A DNA stretch of 59,382 nucleotides from Clostridiales bacterium (GTDB lineage: Bacteria > Bacillota > Clostridia > Oscillospirales > Oscillospiraceae), in assembly GCA_902363045.1 (NCBI GenBank), contig CABIYX010000023.1:1-59382 (forward strand), given 5' to 3'. This document shows positions 39,020 to 48,741 of the stretch, one piece after another. The notes below the pieces were generated by a model. The model ran no database searches. It was not told where the DNA came from and worked only from the letters and a program-made list of their open reading frames with translations. Made by a program: the position numbers and the translations under genes. Numbering within the stretch: position 1 is the stretch's first letter; every line of letters begins with the position of its first letter.

Positions 39020-40433
39020 TCAACTTGCCGCACTTTCCTGCTTTGTCTGTTTTTTTCCGGCGGCGATCTCTGCCTTCATTTCCCGGATCAGTTCTGCCAG
39101 CTTTTTCTCACACTCGGTTTCCGTTTTCGTGTAGACATTCCGGGCCATGCGCTTTCCATTGATGACGGGGGAGTATCGGCCCTCCCAGAGGTGGTCATTG
39201 ATCTGGCTGACACAGCCGGTGCCCGGCTTGCGGCGCTGGCCTTTGTAGGGCTGGAAGATGGAGGGCGGAGGGTTTCTTGGCGCCGTGTCAACCTCTTGGG
39301 CGGCCTCGCTTTTGACGATCCCACGGTCGATCTTGGCTGCGGCAGTCCTCTGCATCTCATCGGTCACATGGGCATAGATGTTCAGCGTGGTGCTGCTGGA
39401 CACATGGCCGATGATGGTCGAAAGAGTCTTCGCATCCATGCCGTGCTCCAGGGAAGCGGTGGCGAAAGTATGCCGCAGATCGTGGAATCGAAGTCTCTTG
39501 CAGCCGGCCCGTTTCAGCACAGTGGACAGCCGCTTTCGCACTGCCGCGGGGTCCATGGGTGAGTCCTCCTTGACTGGCGAGGGGAACATCCAACAGGAGG
39601 TTGAAGTGGTCCGGTAGGATTTGAGTACATTCAGAACTGGGGGAGGGAGGAGCACCGTCCTCCGGCCTGCATTGGTTTTGGGCGGAGATACCACCAGTTT
39701 CCCTCGCACCCGGTGGACCTGCCGTTCCACTTGGAGCGCCCCGGTTTTGAGATTCAGGTCATTCCACTGGAGGGCGCAGGCCAGTGGATAACTCTAAGAG
39801 CAGAAGCTCATAGCAGCCATCCTCTCTGGCTTGGATCAGTAACCGCTGAATTTCCTCCGGCATCAGGACCTTCATTTCTCTGGGTTTGGCAGAGGGAAGC
39901 TTACATTCGTCTGAAGGATTTCGGAAAATCAGATTTTCTTCCACGGCCTTATCCAGGGCAGCGTGGAGGGTGGTGTGGATACCCTGGACAGTCTGATATG
40001 AAAGTCCTTCGCCGTAGAGGTCGGCTCGAATCAGCCGGCCGCTCTTTTTAAGGGATACATAGAATTCCTGGATGTCAGCGGTGGTCAGCTTGTCCAGCTG
40101 GATTTGTCCCAGAGCAGGGGTTATGTATTGGTAAATCCGTCGCTCGTAGGACATTTGGGTGTTGGGGCGGAGGTTCGGTTTCTTGTACCCTTGATACCAG
40201 AGGTCCAGCCAGTCCGCCAACAAGATTCCGGGCTTAGGCTGATCTGGCGCAGATTCTTTCAGCGTCTCCCGGAGCTGTGCCAGTTTTGCCGCGCATTCCG
40301 GCTTGGTTTTGGCGAGGACATTTTTGGTCACCGGCAGGCCCATGTCATCGTAGCCCACTATATACCGGCCCTCCCAGCGTCCGTCTTTCCTCAGATGGAG
40401 ACTGCCGTCGCCGCGGGTTCTGCGCTTTGCCAT
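39020..40433 (-). pseudogene. Tyrosine integrase of the third element, broken
   Basis: The N-terminal frame (40433-39759: MAKRRTRGDGSLHLRKDGRW, core domain to LLLLELSTGLR) stops early, and the catalytic C-terminal part continues in another frame (ALQWNDLNLKTGALQVERQV, then RLRFHDLRHTFAT, IIGHVSSSTTLNIYAHV). The expected GLRRGEIL linker is missing, so about 10-14 bases appear lost near 39760. The catalytic arginine region is damaged. It lies right after the att fragment at 38795-38839, in the same place and orientation as the intact integrase in the neighbour element. Confidence 0.85.
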
Positions 40434-41106
40434 GGAGCCATCTCCTCTCCCAGGTAGTCCGTTAGGGAGCCGCCTACGATTTCGGCGGCTTTCCGGTGCA
40501 TATCGGTGGTAGTGTGGGTATAGGTGTCCGCCCTGAAGCTGGCTTTGGTGTGGCCCAGGATGCCAGACAGGGTCTTGGCGTCCACTCCGTTGGCCAGCGC
40601 GTGGGTGGCAAAAGTGTACCTGAGATCATGGAATCGAAGGCCAGGTAGATCGTTTTCCGCAAGGATTTTTTCAGTTGATGATAAGCAGTGCTGGGGTTCA
40701 TGGGTGCTTCGGGTTTGAGCGGGTTGGGAAAGATCCATACAGAATAGGAGTGCTTCTTACGATTTGACAACAACTCCGATGTAGTAGGTGGCAGGACGAT
40801 TTTTCTGGTTTCGGCGCAGGTCTTGGTGTCGCCCGTCACCAGCCGCCCGCCCTTCTCCTTGTGGAGAGTCCGGCTTACATTCAAGGTTCCTTTCCTGGGA
40901 TCGAAGTCAGACCACATGAGTCCGCAGATCTCGCCCAGCCGCAGGCCGGTGGTCTACCGCGGACTTTAGCACATGGTGCAGAGTGGTGTGGATGCCGTGG
41001 CCGGTGGTGCTGGACAACCCACGGCTCTGGCCAGGGCGGGGATGTACTCTGCACAGTCCTCCCGCTTGCGCACCATGCCGTCTCCAGACGGTCTTCGCTT
41101 TGCCAT
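40391..41106 (-). pseudogene. Second integrase remnant
   Basis: Fragments of another tyrosine integrase: MAKRRPSGDGMVRKRED (from 41106), then GHGIHTTLHHVLKSAVD, then GEICGLMWSDFDPRKGTLNV and LRFHDLRYTFATHALANGVD to a stop at 40391. Large parts of the N-terminal and core domains are gone and at least two frame changes are visible (near 40700 and 40950). It overlaps the start of the other integrase pseudogene, suggesting an old tandem insertion. Confidence 0.8.
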
Positions 41107-41269
41107 GTCTTTTTTTACCTCCGAGGTTTTATCTTTGATTTGCGTCGCAGGACCTGCGTGGGCTACCGGGTCATAGTGCGCCACCTCCTTGTTAGCAACT
41201 CACCATACCACAGAAACAGAAAATAGCTACGGCAATCGCGTTTTGTTATCAAACAATTTACAATTTTAG

Positions 41270-41649
41270 GGGCTAACCAAATCGGCTCGAAAAGGGGGAA
41301 ATATCCCCGAGGTGACCCCGCAGGTGCACCTCCGAACCTCTTAATTTCAGCGGGTTTACGGGATTTTTCCCTCCATTCCGACCACCTGTGACGCCCGAAT
41401 TGATCCAAACTGACCACCTATGACCCCCTCTTCTGAAAGCCCGCAAGCCCTTGCACCGCCCCGCTTTGCGGGACGGTGTGGCCTGCTGGAGGGGCGCTTG
41501 CGATTCCCTGCCTTTATCCTGCTTTTTCTTTCGTCCTCGCCGTGCACTCTCATCTGGGCCCACAGCGGCCCAAATTTGCGGGGAAGGCCCGGGTGGGGCT
41601 GGGACTCCAACCAGCCCGGTCGGGGCGCACAAAGCGGACAGTGGCGCGG
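41270..41649. other. Non-coding region with iteron-like repeats and hairpin
   Basis: No supportable gene. GACCACCTGTGACGCCC (41380) and GACCACCTATGACCCCC (41412) are near-identical repeats 32 bases apart. CACCGCCCCGC-TTT-GCGGGACGGTG (about 41454-41478) is a long hairpin. Next to an HTH protein gene these could be a decayed replication or transfer origin; this is a guess. Confidence 0.35.
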
Positions 41650-42071
41650 TCATGCGCTCTGATCTTTCGTGGGGGGAACGAACTCCACGCCAGACTTCTC
41701 CGCTCGCTGCTGCGCCCGCTGTTGAGCTGCTGCCTGCTCCAACGCAGACAGTTGCCGTTCGTAAAACTGGTCGATTACCTTTTGGATCGGGAGGAGTGTG
41801 AACAGCAGGTTGCCGTTGCACCTGCCGCTGGACTTCGTGATGACCTCGGTGGATTCTGCGGCGATGAGTCCTCTCTCCTCCTGCCGACAGATGTACTTGC
41901 GTACTGTGTTCTCACTCATGCTCACTGCCTGTCCAATCGTTTTGGTACTGGGCCAGCACTGATTTTACATCGCCGCAGATAGCAGTACACCGCCAGCTCG
42001 TCTGCATTCAGGGCAAGGAGAAAAATCTCATTGGGCAGAGAGAAAAAATTTCCGTGGTCGTTGTTTTTCAT
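41650..42071 (-). pseudogene. HTH protein of mobile-element type, frameshifted
   Basis: From ATG 42071 the frame reads MKNNDHGNFFSLPNEIFLLA, YCYLRRCKI and KRLDRQ, then stops. The continuation is in another frame as MSMSENTVRKYICRQEERGL and LLFTLLPIQKVIDQFYERQL to 41650. The break is at a GCAG unit that should occur twice; loss of one 4-base copy explains it. This winged-helix family is frequent in Clostridia mobile elements next to integrase and excisionase genes and may act in replication or regulation. Confidence 0.75.
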
Positions 42072-42074
42072 GCT

Positions 42075-42342
42075 TCACACCCTGTGTTTTTTTACCCACT
42101 GGATGAATCGTTCCTTTGGTACCACCATTCTGTTGCCGATGTGCGGTACCGGGAAGTCCGGTTCGCGCATCTCGTCGGCACAAACTCCATATCCTTTGTT
42201 TCCCCCCAAGAGCGAAAACTCACTCATTCCGCTGTGCTTCCTCTTCCCACCGAACCCGCTTCGCTGGGCTTCGGCGGGAACCCTTCTTGGTGCTGGGGAA
42301 CAGCGGCAGTTCGTCGTAGCTTTTGTAACTGGATTCTTTCAC
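42075..42342 (-). pseudogene. Excisionase-like gene, disrupted
   Basis: The GTG at 42342 (AGGAGA upstream) starts KESSYKSYDELPLF, and the gene ends MREPDFPVPHIGNRMVVPKE with FIQWVKKHRV at 42075. Both parts match excisionase-type HTH proteins that normally read straight through. The middle with the helix-turn-helix is replaced by about 140 bases containing an imperfect palindrome (42244-42280), and the two halves are out of frame. Confidence 0.7.
42244..42280. repeat. Imperfect palindrome inside the excisionase remnant
   Basis: TTCCCACCGAACCC (42244-42257) faces GGGCTTCGGCGGGAA (42266-42280): one mismatch and one bulge, 8-base loop. It sits where the HTH coding sequence should be, as expected for insertion of a small palindromic repeat. 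Confidence 0.55.
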
Positions 42343-42618
42343 TGTTACAATCTCCTGTCGAAATTTTCCGTACTGTGTGTCCCTTGAAACTCAAATTTTG
42401 TAAGACCTCCGACTAAATTTTGCGACCTGACGAAAGCGAAACACCCCGATTTTGATTTGTCTGCTGAACACAGCCTCTGCAATTCCATACAAATACCCCT
42501 CTACTTCTCTTGCCGATAATATTTGCAGATGACATAGTTTTGATATAATTTTCGGATGCCGTCTGATGTTCCTTTTCACTATGTATTGGAGCGATCATAT
42601 CCCTTTGACACACTTTTG

Positions 42619-42660
42619 ACAGAAAAACGGAGCGCCTGCTTTGTCGCAGATGCTCCGTTT
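42619..42660 (-). terminator. Terminator of the remnant gene at 42675-43003
   Basis: AAACGGAGC (42625-42633) pairs with GCTCCGTTT (42652-42660); on the minus strand TTTTT follows. Confidence 0.75.
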
Positions 42661-42674
42661 GAGGTTACAGTCAT

Positions 42675-43003
42675 TCACTTTTGTACTGGTTTCCGCAGTT
42701 GGCATAGTTCCTCCGCCTCGTCCCGTTCTTTCAGCAGGCAGGCCAGAGCAGAAAAGAATTTCTTTTGCAGATGATCCACACTGTCCCGGTTCAACTGATG
42801 GGCCTCGGCATATTTGCGGATGGATAGGCCATCTATGAACTGCTCTGGGAAGAGGTATAGTACCTTGGGACATCCGCGAAGGGGTAGGCAGTCCAGACCG
42901 CTGTTTCCTCGCCGGTGTCAGCATCGATGGCCAGCGAGACCACATAGACCACCTTCCTGTCATACCGCCGGTAGTACCCGGCGCAGATCCGCCTGCCCGC
43001 CAT
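42675..43003 (-). pseudogene. Small mobile-element protein, probably frameshifted, unrecognised
   Basis: ATG 43003 (GGGAGGTG upstream) encodes MAGRRICAGYYRRYDRKVVY and DADTGEETAVWTAYPF, stopping at TAG 42833. In another frame the sequence continues LFPEQFIDGLSIRKYAEAHQ and DHLQKKFFSALACLLKERDE to TGA 42675, followed by a terminator. Together they make about 109 residues with a C-terminal helix-turn-helix-like part. I read this as one gene with a one-base slip near 42855; two separate genes cannot be excluded. Confidence 0.55.
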
Positions 43004-43131
43004 CGACACACCTCCCTCTCTTTCTGCTCTTAGTATAGCGGAGCATAGGGCATCTGTAAATGGCTGAAGATTTTTCGTGTTTTATTCCCCGTCAGAATTT
43101 GAGGATGTTATTGGGCAATAGAATACCGCAG

Positions 43132-43272
43132 CTACACAGCGCCACTGTCAAACTTCTGGACATCGGTCAGGCGCAGCTGGATTACCAAGTGTGTCATGGG
43201 TAGACCGTTGAACACTACCTCATAGCTGAGGGCGGTAGCGCGCTTAGTGAAGGCTTCCTTAGGATATGCGTA
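43132..43272 (-). pseudogene. Coding remnant, unrecognised
   Basis: An open stretch without a start reads YAYPKEAFTKRATALSYEVV and then GLPMTHLVIQLRLTDVQKFD, ending at TAG 43132. It looks like the C-terminal end of a lost gene. It is the last trace of the decayed element before kdpE. Confidence 0.4.
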
Positions 43273-43318
43273 CAGGGAAGGGAAGAGGAGGATAGTCGTA
43301 CAACATTGCGCTGTCTAC

Positions 43319-44017
43319 TCATTCCACCTTCATCATGCGATACCCGACTCCGATATGGGTCTGGATATACTGGGGCGAGCCGGGCTCCTGCTCCAGCTTT
43401 TTTCTCAGGGTCGCCATAAAGACCCGCAGGGAAGCGATGTCGTTCTCCCAGCTCCTTCCCCAGATCTGCTGGGTGATGAAGGTGTGGGTCAGGACCTTGC
43501 CTACATTCCTGCACAGCAGGCACAGCAGCTTGTACTCGCTGGGGGTCAGATGGAGCTCCTTTCCATCTAAAAACGCGCATCCGGCCGCGTAGTCCACCTT
43601 CAGCTTCCCATTGGTAAAGACGGCGTCTGCATTGACCGCTCCGGATTGCGCGTCCAGACGGCGCTGAGTGACCCGCAGACGGGCCAGCAGCTCCTCCACC
43701 GAAAAGGGCTTGGTCAGATAGTCATCCGCGCCGGCGTCCAGGGCGTCGATCTTATCGGTGTCCTCGCTCCGGGCACTGATCACAATGATGGGCAGATTGG
43801 ACCAGGAGCGCACCCGGCGGATGACCTCTACGCCATCAAGATCCGGCAGGCCCAGGTCCAGCAGGATCACATCCGGATTATGGGACGAGGCTTCCAAAAC
43901 AGCGGACTCGCCATTGGCCGCGGTCAAGTAGCGGTAGTCGTGGGCTTTTAGCGTGGTCGTGATCAGATTGCGGACGGCGGTGTCATCCTCAACCACCAAG
44001 ATCAAAGGCTTATTCAT
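43319..44017 (-). CDS. kdpE: KdpE-type response regulator
   Basis: A 232-residue OmpR-family regulator. The receiver domain (PLILVVEDDTAVRNLITTTL) has the phosphoacceptor aspartate in VILLDLGLPDLDGVEV and the conserved lysine in DYLTKPFSVEELLARL. The winged-helix DNA-binding domain follows (LTPSEYKLLCLLCRNVGKVL, ending HIGVGYRM). It overlaps the kdpD stop by 8 bases. It should activate the kdp and trkH promoters upstream when potassium is low, probably at the ATTAAGA direct repeats. Confidence 0.93.
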   Translation of the reverse strand: MNKPLILVVEDDTAVRNLITTTLKAHDYRYLTAANGESAVLEASSHNPDVILLDLGLPDLDGVEVIRRVRSWSNLPIIVISARSEDTDKIDALDAGADDYLTKPFSVEELLARLRVTQRRLDAQSGAVNADAVFTNGKLKVDYAAGCAFLDGKELHLTPSEYKLLCLLCRNVGKVLTHTFITQQIWGRSWENDIASLRVFMATLRKKLEQEPGSPQYIQTHIGVGYRMMKVE

Positions 44018-46652
44018 GCAATTCTACCTCCCCTGTGGGTACAGAAAATGTGAAGATGGCTCCGTGGGGGCTGCGATCTGAGACTGCGATCTCTCCGCCG
44101 TGGGCATTGACGATCGACTTGCACAGGGCCAGGCCGAGCCCCATGCTGCGGCGGCTGTCAGCGACCGGATCGGAGGCGCTGTAAAACATATCAAAGATAT
44201 GGGGCTTTGCCTGCTCCGGGACCCCCGGCCCGGTATCGGAAACAGAGACCTGGATCCAGTTCCCCCGCCGCTCCCATGTCACATCGATCTCTGTTCCGGG
44301 CGGTGTGTACTTGATGGCGTTGTTGATCAGATTGATGAGGACCTGGACGATCAGCTTGGCGTCGATCTGCGCCAGCAGATAGTCTTCGCTGTTCTGCACG
44401 TGCAGCTCATATTGTGTGCGTCTGCGGTCAACGTGCCGCAGTGCTTCCGCAACCACTTCATCGATCAGCTCTGTGGAAATATGCAGGTTCATCCCGCCCT
44501 CCTCCAGCCTGCTGACAGACAGCAGATTTTCCACCAGGTCGATCAGCCACATGGCGTCGTCATAGATGTCCGTGCACATCCGCTCCTTGGTCTCGGCGTC
44601 GAACAAATTTCCGTTGGAGAGCAAATTGCTGGCATTTCCTGAGATCGAGGTCAGGGGAGTGCGCAGGTCGTGGGAGATGGACCGAAGCAGATTGGCCCGC
44701 AGCTGTTCATTTTTCGCCAGAACAGCGGCGGCCTCCTTCTCCTCCAGATTCTTTTGGTTTTCCAGGGCAAGGGCACATTCCCCCAGGACAGAGAGCAGGA
44801 TGCTGGTCTCGAAGGAGTCCAGAGGGCTGTCCGCCGCAGCGATCCCCATGACCCCGTACACCAGGTCGCCGGTCCGAATAGACAGATAGGTACAGCAGGC
44901 GTCCGAAAGGGTCTCGGTCCCCGCGCCCGCCCGCTTGTTGTTGGTAACAACCCATTGTGCCACAGCCATTTCCTTGGCTGTGGTATAACGGGCGGCGGAA
45001 GCGGCGCCCGGATCTGCCGGAAAGATCTCCGGCTCCAGCAATTTGCTGTTTTCAACGGGATATACGATCATGTCGCGCTGAAAGATCTTTAACAGCTGCT
45101 TGGCTGTGACGGAGAAGATCTCCTTTGGAGAACCGGCCTTTTGAAGGTTCTGATCCGTTTCAAACAGCAGCTTGGTGCGCCAGGCCACCTCTGCCGACCG
45201 TTTCGCGTGCAGCTTGAGCTTGGAGGCCAGGGAGCCGGTCATCAGCGAGGCCAGGAACATGACCAGAAAGGTGACCGGGTAGCCGTTGTCATAGGCGTGC
45301 AGGGAAAAGCGGGGAACAGTAAAGAAGAAGTTAAAGGTCAGAACACCGGCAATGGACGCGATCAGGCTGCAAACAGAGCCTCTGGTGGACACCGATACCA
45401 GCATGACGCCCAGGATATAAAGGGCGATGATATTGGCCTCTGTAAAGCCCCAGCTGTAAAATAAAAATCCGATCAGTGTGGTCAGGACGAGGATCATCAC
45501 GCTTTTCAGCAGATCCAGGACCGATATGGCCGGCAGGTGAGAGGGGGCCCAATGCCAGACAGAAACGCGGCTGTTTGTCCCGCTGTCGGGAATGATGTGG
45601 ATGTCCAGCTCCGGCGTCAACTCGATCAGCCGCTCTGTCAGGGCCGCCTTCCGGAACGGGGCGCGCTGGATCCCGCTCCGGCCCAGCACGATTTTAGTGA
45701 CGCCCGCCAGACGGGAGAACTCCGCGATCTGCTCCGCCACATCATCGCCGTAGACCGTTTCGATGGACGCCCCCAGCCGCTGGGCCAGATGCAGGTTGGC
45801 CTGGAGCCGTGCTTTATCCTCCTGCGCCATCCATTGAAACGACTTGGTTTCCACAAATAACGCGGTAAATCCGCACCGGAACGCCCCAGCCATCCGGGCC
45901 GCTGTGCGAATGATCTTTTCATTGGAGGGCGAGGGAGACAGGCAGACCAAAATGTGGTCATGGGTGCGGTACGCCGCGTGACTGCGCGCAGTCTGGGCAA
46001 AATGCGCCGCCCGGTCCGCGCACCGCCGAAGGGCGATCTCACGCAGAGCGCTCAGCTGCACTGTGGTATATCCGGCCAGCAGGTCCCCCTCCTGCCGCTG
46101 GAGGAGCCGCTGCCGGAGCCGCTCCGGCTCAATGTCGATGAATTCTACCTGGGCGGCATGGTCAAAGATCCGGTCCGGGATCCGGTCGGGCACAGAGGCC
46201 CCGGTCACGGAGGACACGGCTTCCTGGATGCTTTCGATGTGCGAAATATCCAGCGTGGTATAGACGTCGATCCCTGCCTTCAGCAGCTCCTCAACATCCT
46301 GGTAGCGCCTCATGTGCCGGGCTTCCTCCGCGTTCAGGTGGGAAAGCTCATCGATCAGGATCAGCTCCGGACGCCGCTTCAGGCAGGCGTCCAGATCCAG
46401 CTCATCCACGGTCCGGCCATTTTTTTGCATTTTCTTCCCGAGCAGCGTCTCAAAACGGGCGGCGGCCGCTGCGGTTTCCAGCCATGGGCCGTGGGAAAGC
46501 GCCCCAATGACCGTGTCCGTGCCGGACCGCCGCGCCTGCTCTCCCGCCTGCAGCATCCGGCAGCGCGTTCCCGCTCCCGGAAAATAACTGACAAAGATCG
46601 AGAGCCGGCCCTGTTTCTTTACAGGCGATCGTCCCAATGTGTTCCGGTCCAC
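44010..46652 (-). CDS. kdpD: KdpD sensor histidine kinase with degenerate Walker A
   Basis: An 880-residue osmosensitive K+ sensor kinase. The KdpD N-terminal domain (about 15-215), a USP-like domain (to about 360), four membrane segments of DUF4118 (about 395-490), a GAF-like domain, and HisKA/HATPase follow. The phosphoacceptor His is in LRSISHDLRTPLTSISGN; ATP-binding boxes are NLINNAIKYTPPG, VSDTGPGVPEQ and GLGLALCKSIVNAHGG. The N-terminal Walker A region reads SYFPGAGTRCRML, where family members have GxGKT, so that ATP site is probably lost. GTG 46652 with GGGAGGG upstream is preferred over TTG 46670. It overlaps kdpE. Confidence 0.92.
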   Translation of the reverse strand: MDRNTLGRSPVKKQGRLSIFVSYFPGAGTRCRMLQAGEQARRSGTDTVIGALSHGPWLETAAAAARFETLLGKKMQKNGRTVDELDLDACLKRRPELILIDELSHLNAEEARHMRRYQDVEELLKAGIDVYTTLDISHIESIQEAVSSVTGASVPDRIPDRIFDHAAQVEFIDIEPERLRQRLLQRQEGDLLAGYTTVQLSALREIALRRCADRAAHFAQTARSHAAYRTHDHILVCLSPSPSNEKIIRTAARMAGAFRCGFTALFVETKSFQWMAQEDKARLQANLHLAQRLGASIETVYGDDVAEQIAEFSRLAGVTKIVLGRSGIQRAPFRKAALTERLIELTPELDIHIIPDSGTNSRVSVWHWAPSHLPAISVLDLLKSVMILVLTTLIGFLFYSWGFTEANIIALYILGVMLVSVSTRGSVCSLIASIAGVLTFNFFFTVPRFSLHAYDNGYPVTFLVMFLASLMTGSLASKLKLHAKRSAEVAWRTKLLFETDQNLQKAGSPKEIFSVTAKQLLKIFQRDMIVYPVENSKLLEPEIFPADPGAASAARYTTAKEMAVAQWVVTNNKRAGAGTETLSDACCTYLSIRTGDLVYGVMGIAAADSPLDSFETSILLSVLGECALALENQKNLEEKEAAAVLAKNEQLRANLLRSISHDLRTPLTSISGNASNLLSNGNLFDAETKERMCTDIYDDAMWLIDLVENLLSVSRLEEGGMNLHISTELIDEVVAEALRHVDRRRTQYELHVQNSEDYLLAQIDAKLIVQVLINLINNAIKYTPPGTEIDVTWERRGNWIQVSVSDTGPGVPEQAKPHIFDMFYSASDPVADSRRSMGLGLALCKSIVNAHGGEIAVSDRSPHGAIFTFSVPTGEVELHE

Positions 46653-46678
46653 ATCAAGCCCTCCCTTCAAACAGCTCT

Positions 46679-46707
46679 ATTATAGCACATTTCAGTCACG
46701 GTTGTCC
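46679..46707 (-). promoter_or_regulatory. Candidate internal promoter of kdpDE
   Basis: On the minus strand GGACAA (46707-46702), 17 bases, TATAAT (46684-46679), just upstream of kdpD. The -10 is perfect, the -35 weak. It would give basal sensor-kinase expression. Confidence 0.45.
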
Positions 46708-47181
46708 GCAGAGCCGGCGGATCAATTCCAGCGTATCAGGGCGGATCTCGCCGTTGTGCCATAAGAGCCGCTGGCGCACGGAGCCTTGCCCCAGAGCGCT
46801 GACCTCCACCGCGCCATCTGAAAGCTTGACAGCCTGCGGATACAGTGTGATGTCCCGGTACTGTACGGACGGTATGGCGGTGTGGTCGGACACAAGGGCA
46901 AGGTCAACCGAGCCGCGGGCAAGAGCGCCGGCGATCTCCTGCTCTTCCCCAAGGATCAGCGCGCAGCGCAGGCCGGGGCGCTGTCTGCCGAGTTCCTTTA
47001 AAGCGGCGGAAATGGCAGGGACAGAATCCAGCTGGGAGGCGGCGATCCTCAACTGGGGTTCCGTTCTTGGCCGGTCCTCCCGGCTCCGCGGCTCTGCCAG
47101 CCAATCGTCCAATTTTGACATCAGAAAGTATCCAAAAACAAAGACTGCGGCAAAGCCGCCTACCAGGACCAGAGCCTCCAT
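46696..47181 (-). CDS. Membrane-anchored protein with LysR-substrate-like domain
   Basis: A 161-residue protein with an N-terminal membrane segment (ALVLVGGFAAVFVFGYFLMS) and a 110-residue domain that resembles half of a periplasmic-binding or LysR effector-binding fold (LRIAASQLDSVPAISAALKE, EIAGALARGSVDLALVSDHT). GGAGGAGGG precedes the ATG. It lies between trkH and kdpD in one orientation, so it may be a sensor or auxiliary subunit of potassium transport. I do not know a described family with this make-up. Confidence 0.65.
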   Translation of the reverse strand: MEALVLVGGFAAVFVFGYFLMSKLDDWLAEPRSREDRPRTEPQLRIAASQLDSVPAISAALKELGRQRPGLRCALILGEEQEIAGALARGSVDLALVSDHTAIPSVQYRDITLYPQAVKLSDGAVEVSALGQGSVRQRLLWHNGEIRPDTLELIRRLCGQP

Positions 47182-47250
47182 GTTGATCCCTCCTCCAAAA
47201 GAGTGCAGAAGCGTTTCTCCTGATATATCGCATCGAAGTGCTTGGATCCG

Positions 47251-48585
47251 TTATCCCACTGTGATCCGTTCCTGGGGCAGACGGGCGTTGATGCCCACAG
47301 TGTTGGAGAGGGCCGCGAAGATCAGGGTGAGCCCTCCGACCCTGCCAAAGAACATCAGCGCGATCAAAATTAAGTGAGAGAAGCAGCCCAACTGCGGTGT
47401 GACGCCCAGGGACAGGCCCACTGTCCCGATGGCGGATGCCGTTTCAAACAAGCTGGTTAGAACAGGCAGGCCTTCGAGCCGGCTGATGGCCAGTCCGCCG
47501 CACAAAAACAGGACCAGATACATCATCATGATCGTTGCAGCCTGAGATACGGTTTCGCTGGCAATGCGACGGTGAAAGAAATGCGGATCTGCCCGGCGGC
47601 GGAACACGGCAAAAGCGCTGGCCAGCAACACCGCCAGAGTCGTGGTCTTCATGCCGCCTGCGGTAGAGCCGGGCGACCCGCCGATCAGCATCAAAATGGT
47701 GATCAGTGATTGACCTGTTTCGCTCATGGAAGTGAGGTCCGCTGTATTGAAGCCGGCGGTCCTGGGCGTAACAGCTTGGAATAAAGACAGCAGGAAGCGT
47801 CTCCCCATCGGCTCCTGAGAAAACTCAAAGAAGAAAAAGTAGACTGTGGGGAGCACAATGAGAGCGCCGGTCACCGTCAGGATCACCTTGCTCTGCATCC
47901 GGTATTTTTTGAAGCACAGCCGGTTGGTGCGGATGTCCTCCCAGGTCAAAAAGCCGATCCCGCCGACAACAATGAGAAGCGCGATCACGATGGGGACTAC
48001 GGGGTGCCCCGCATAATCCGTCAGAGATGAAAAGGGGGCCTTCACGCCCATCAGATCGAATCCCGCGTTGCAAAAGGCGGAAATAGAGTGGAACAGCGCG
48101 TACCAGGCGCCCCGAAGGATTCCGAATTCCTGAACGAACACCGGGAAGAGGGCGATGGCTCCTATCAGCTCGATGACCAGCGCCGACCTCAAAATAAATG
48201 TCGTCAGCCGCACGACCCCGCCCACCTTGGGCGCTGCGATGGCCTCCTGCATCGTGCTGCGCTGCATCAGGCCGATCCTCCGCCCGGACAGGATCGCAAA
48301 GGCTCCTCCCACCGTGACAACGCCAAGGCCGCCGATCTGGATCAGCAGAAGGATCACAAGCTGCCCGAAGTTGGACCAGTAGGTCGCGGTATCGTAAAGG
48401 ATCAGCCCCGTCACGCAGACGGCGGAAGTAGAGGTGAACAGCGCGTCCAGGAATGGGGTGCGGACCCCCTGCTGTGAGGCGATGGGGAGCATGAGCAGGA
48501 GGCTCCCCGTTAAAATCACCAGCATGAACCCCAAAATAATGACCCGGAACGGAGACCTGTTGTTCCTTGGAAAAAACTTCCGCAT
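47251..48585 (-). CDS. trkH: TrkH/KtrB-type potassium channel-like transporter subunit
   Basis: A 444-residue membrane protein of the TrkH/KtrB family. The four pore loops with selectivity glycines are visible: FTSTSAVCVTGL, SISAFCNAGFD, TPRTAGFNT and ETASAIGTVGL. Between loops three and four lies GGSPGSTAGGMKTTTLAVL. ATG 48585 has GAAGGGG upstream; the frame extends to 48636 without a ribosome site. No cytosolic TrkA/KtrA partner gene is seen here; one elsewhere in the genome would be needed. Tandem ATTAAGA repeats lie about 90 bases upstream. Confidence 0.9.
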   Translation of the reverse strand: MRKFFPRNNRSPFRVIILGFMLVILTGSLLLMLPIASQQGVRTPFLDALFTSTSAVCVTGLILYDTATYWSNFGQLVILLLIQIGGLGVVTVGGAFAILSGRRIGLMQRSTMQEAIAAPKVGGVVRLTTFILRSALVIELIGAIALFPVFVQEFGILRGAWYALFHSISAFCNAGFDLMGVKAPFSSLTDYAGHPVVPIVIALLIVVGGIGFLTWEDIRTNRLCFKKYRMQSKVILTVTGALIVLPTVYFFFFEFSQEPMGRRFLLSLFQAVTPRTAGFNTADLTSMSETGQSLITILMLIGGSPGSTAGGMKTTTLAVLLASAFAVFRRRADPHFFHRRIASETVSQAATIMMMYLVLFLCGGLAISRLEGLPVLTSLFETASAIGTVGLSLGVTPQLGCFSHLILIALMFFGRVGGLTLIFAALSNTVGINARLPQERITVG

Positions 48586-48674
48586 AAGTGCTGCCCCTTC
48601 ATATACCTTGATCGCTTCTTCACCCCTATTATCCATATTCCATCTAAAGGGAGGATTAATGATTTGATGCGCGT

Positions 48675-48692
48675 ATTAAGATGATATTAAGA
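48675..48692 (-). promoter_or_regulatory. Direct repeat, candidate KdpE operator before trkH
   Basis: ATTAAGA at 48675-48681 and 48686-48692 (plus strand), 11 bases start to start. OmpR-family regulators usually bind tandem sites with this period. Confidence 0.6.
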
Positions 48693-48741
48693 TGCGGACT
48701 CTGCCGCCGCGGGGCGTTTTTGAGGGAAGGGGCGGCTCCGG

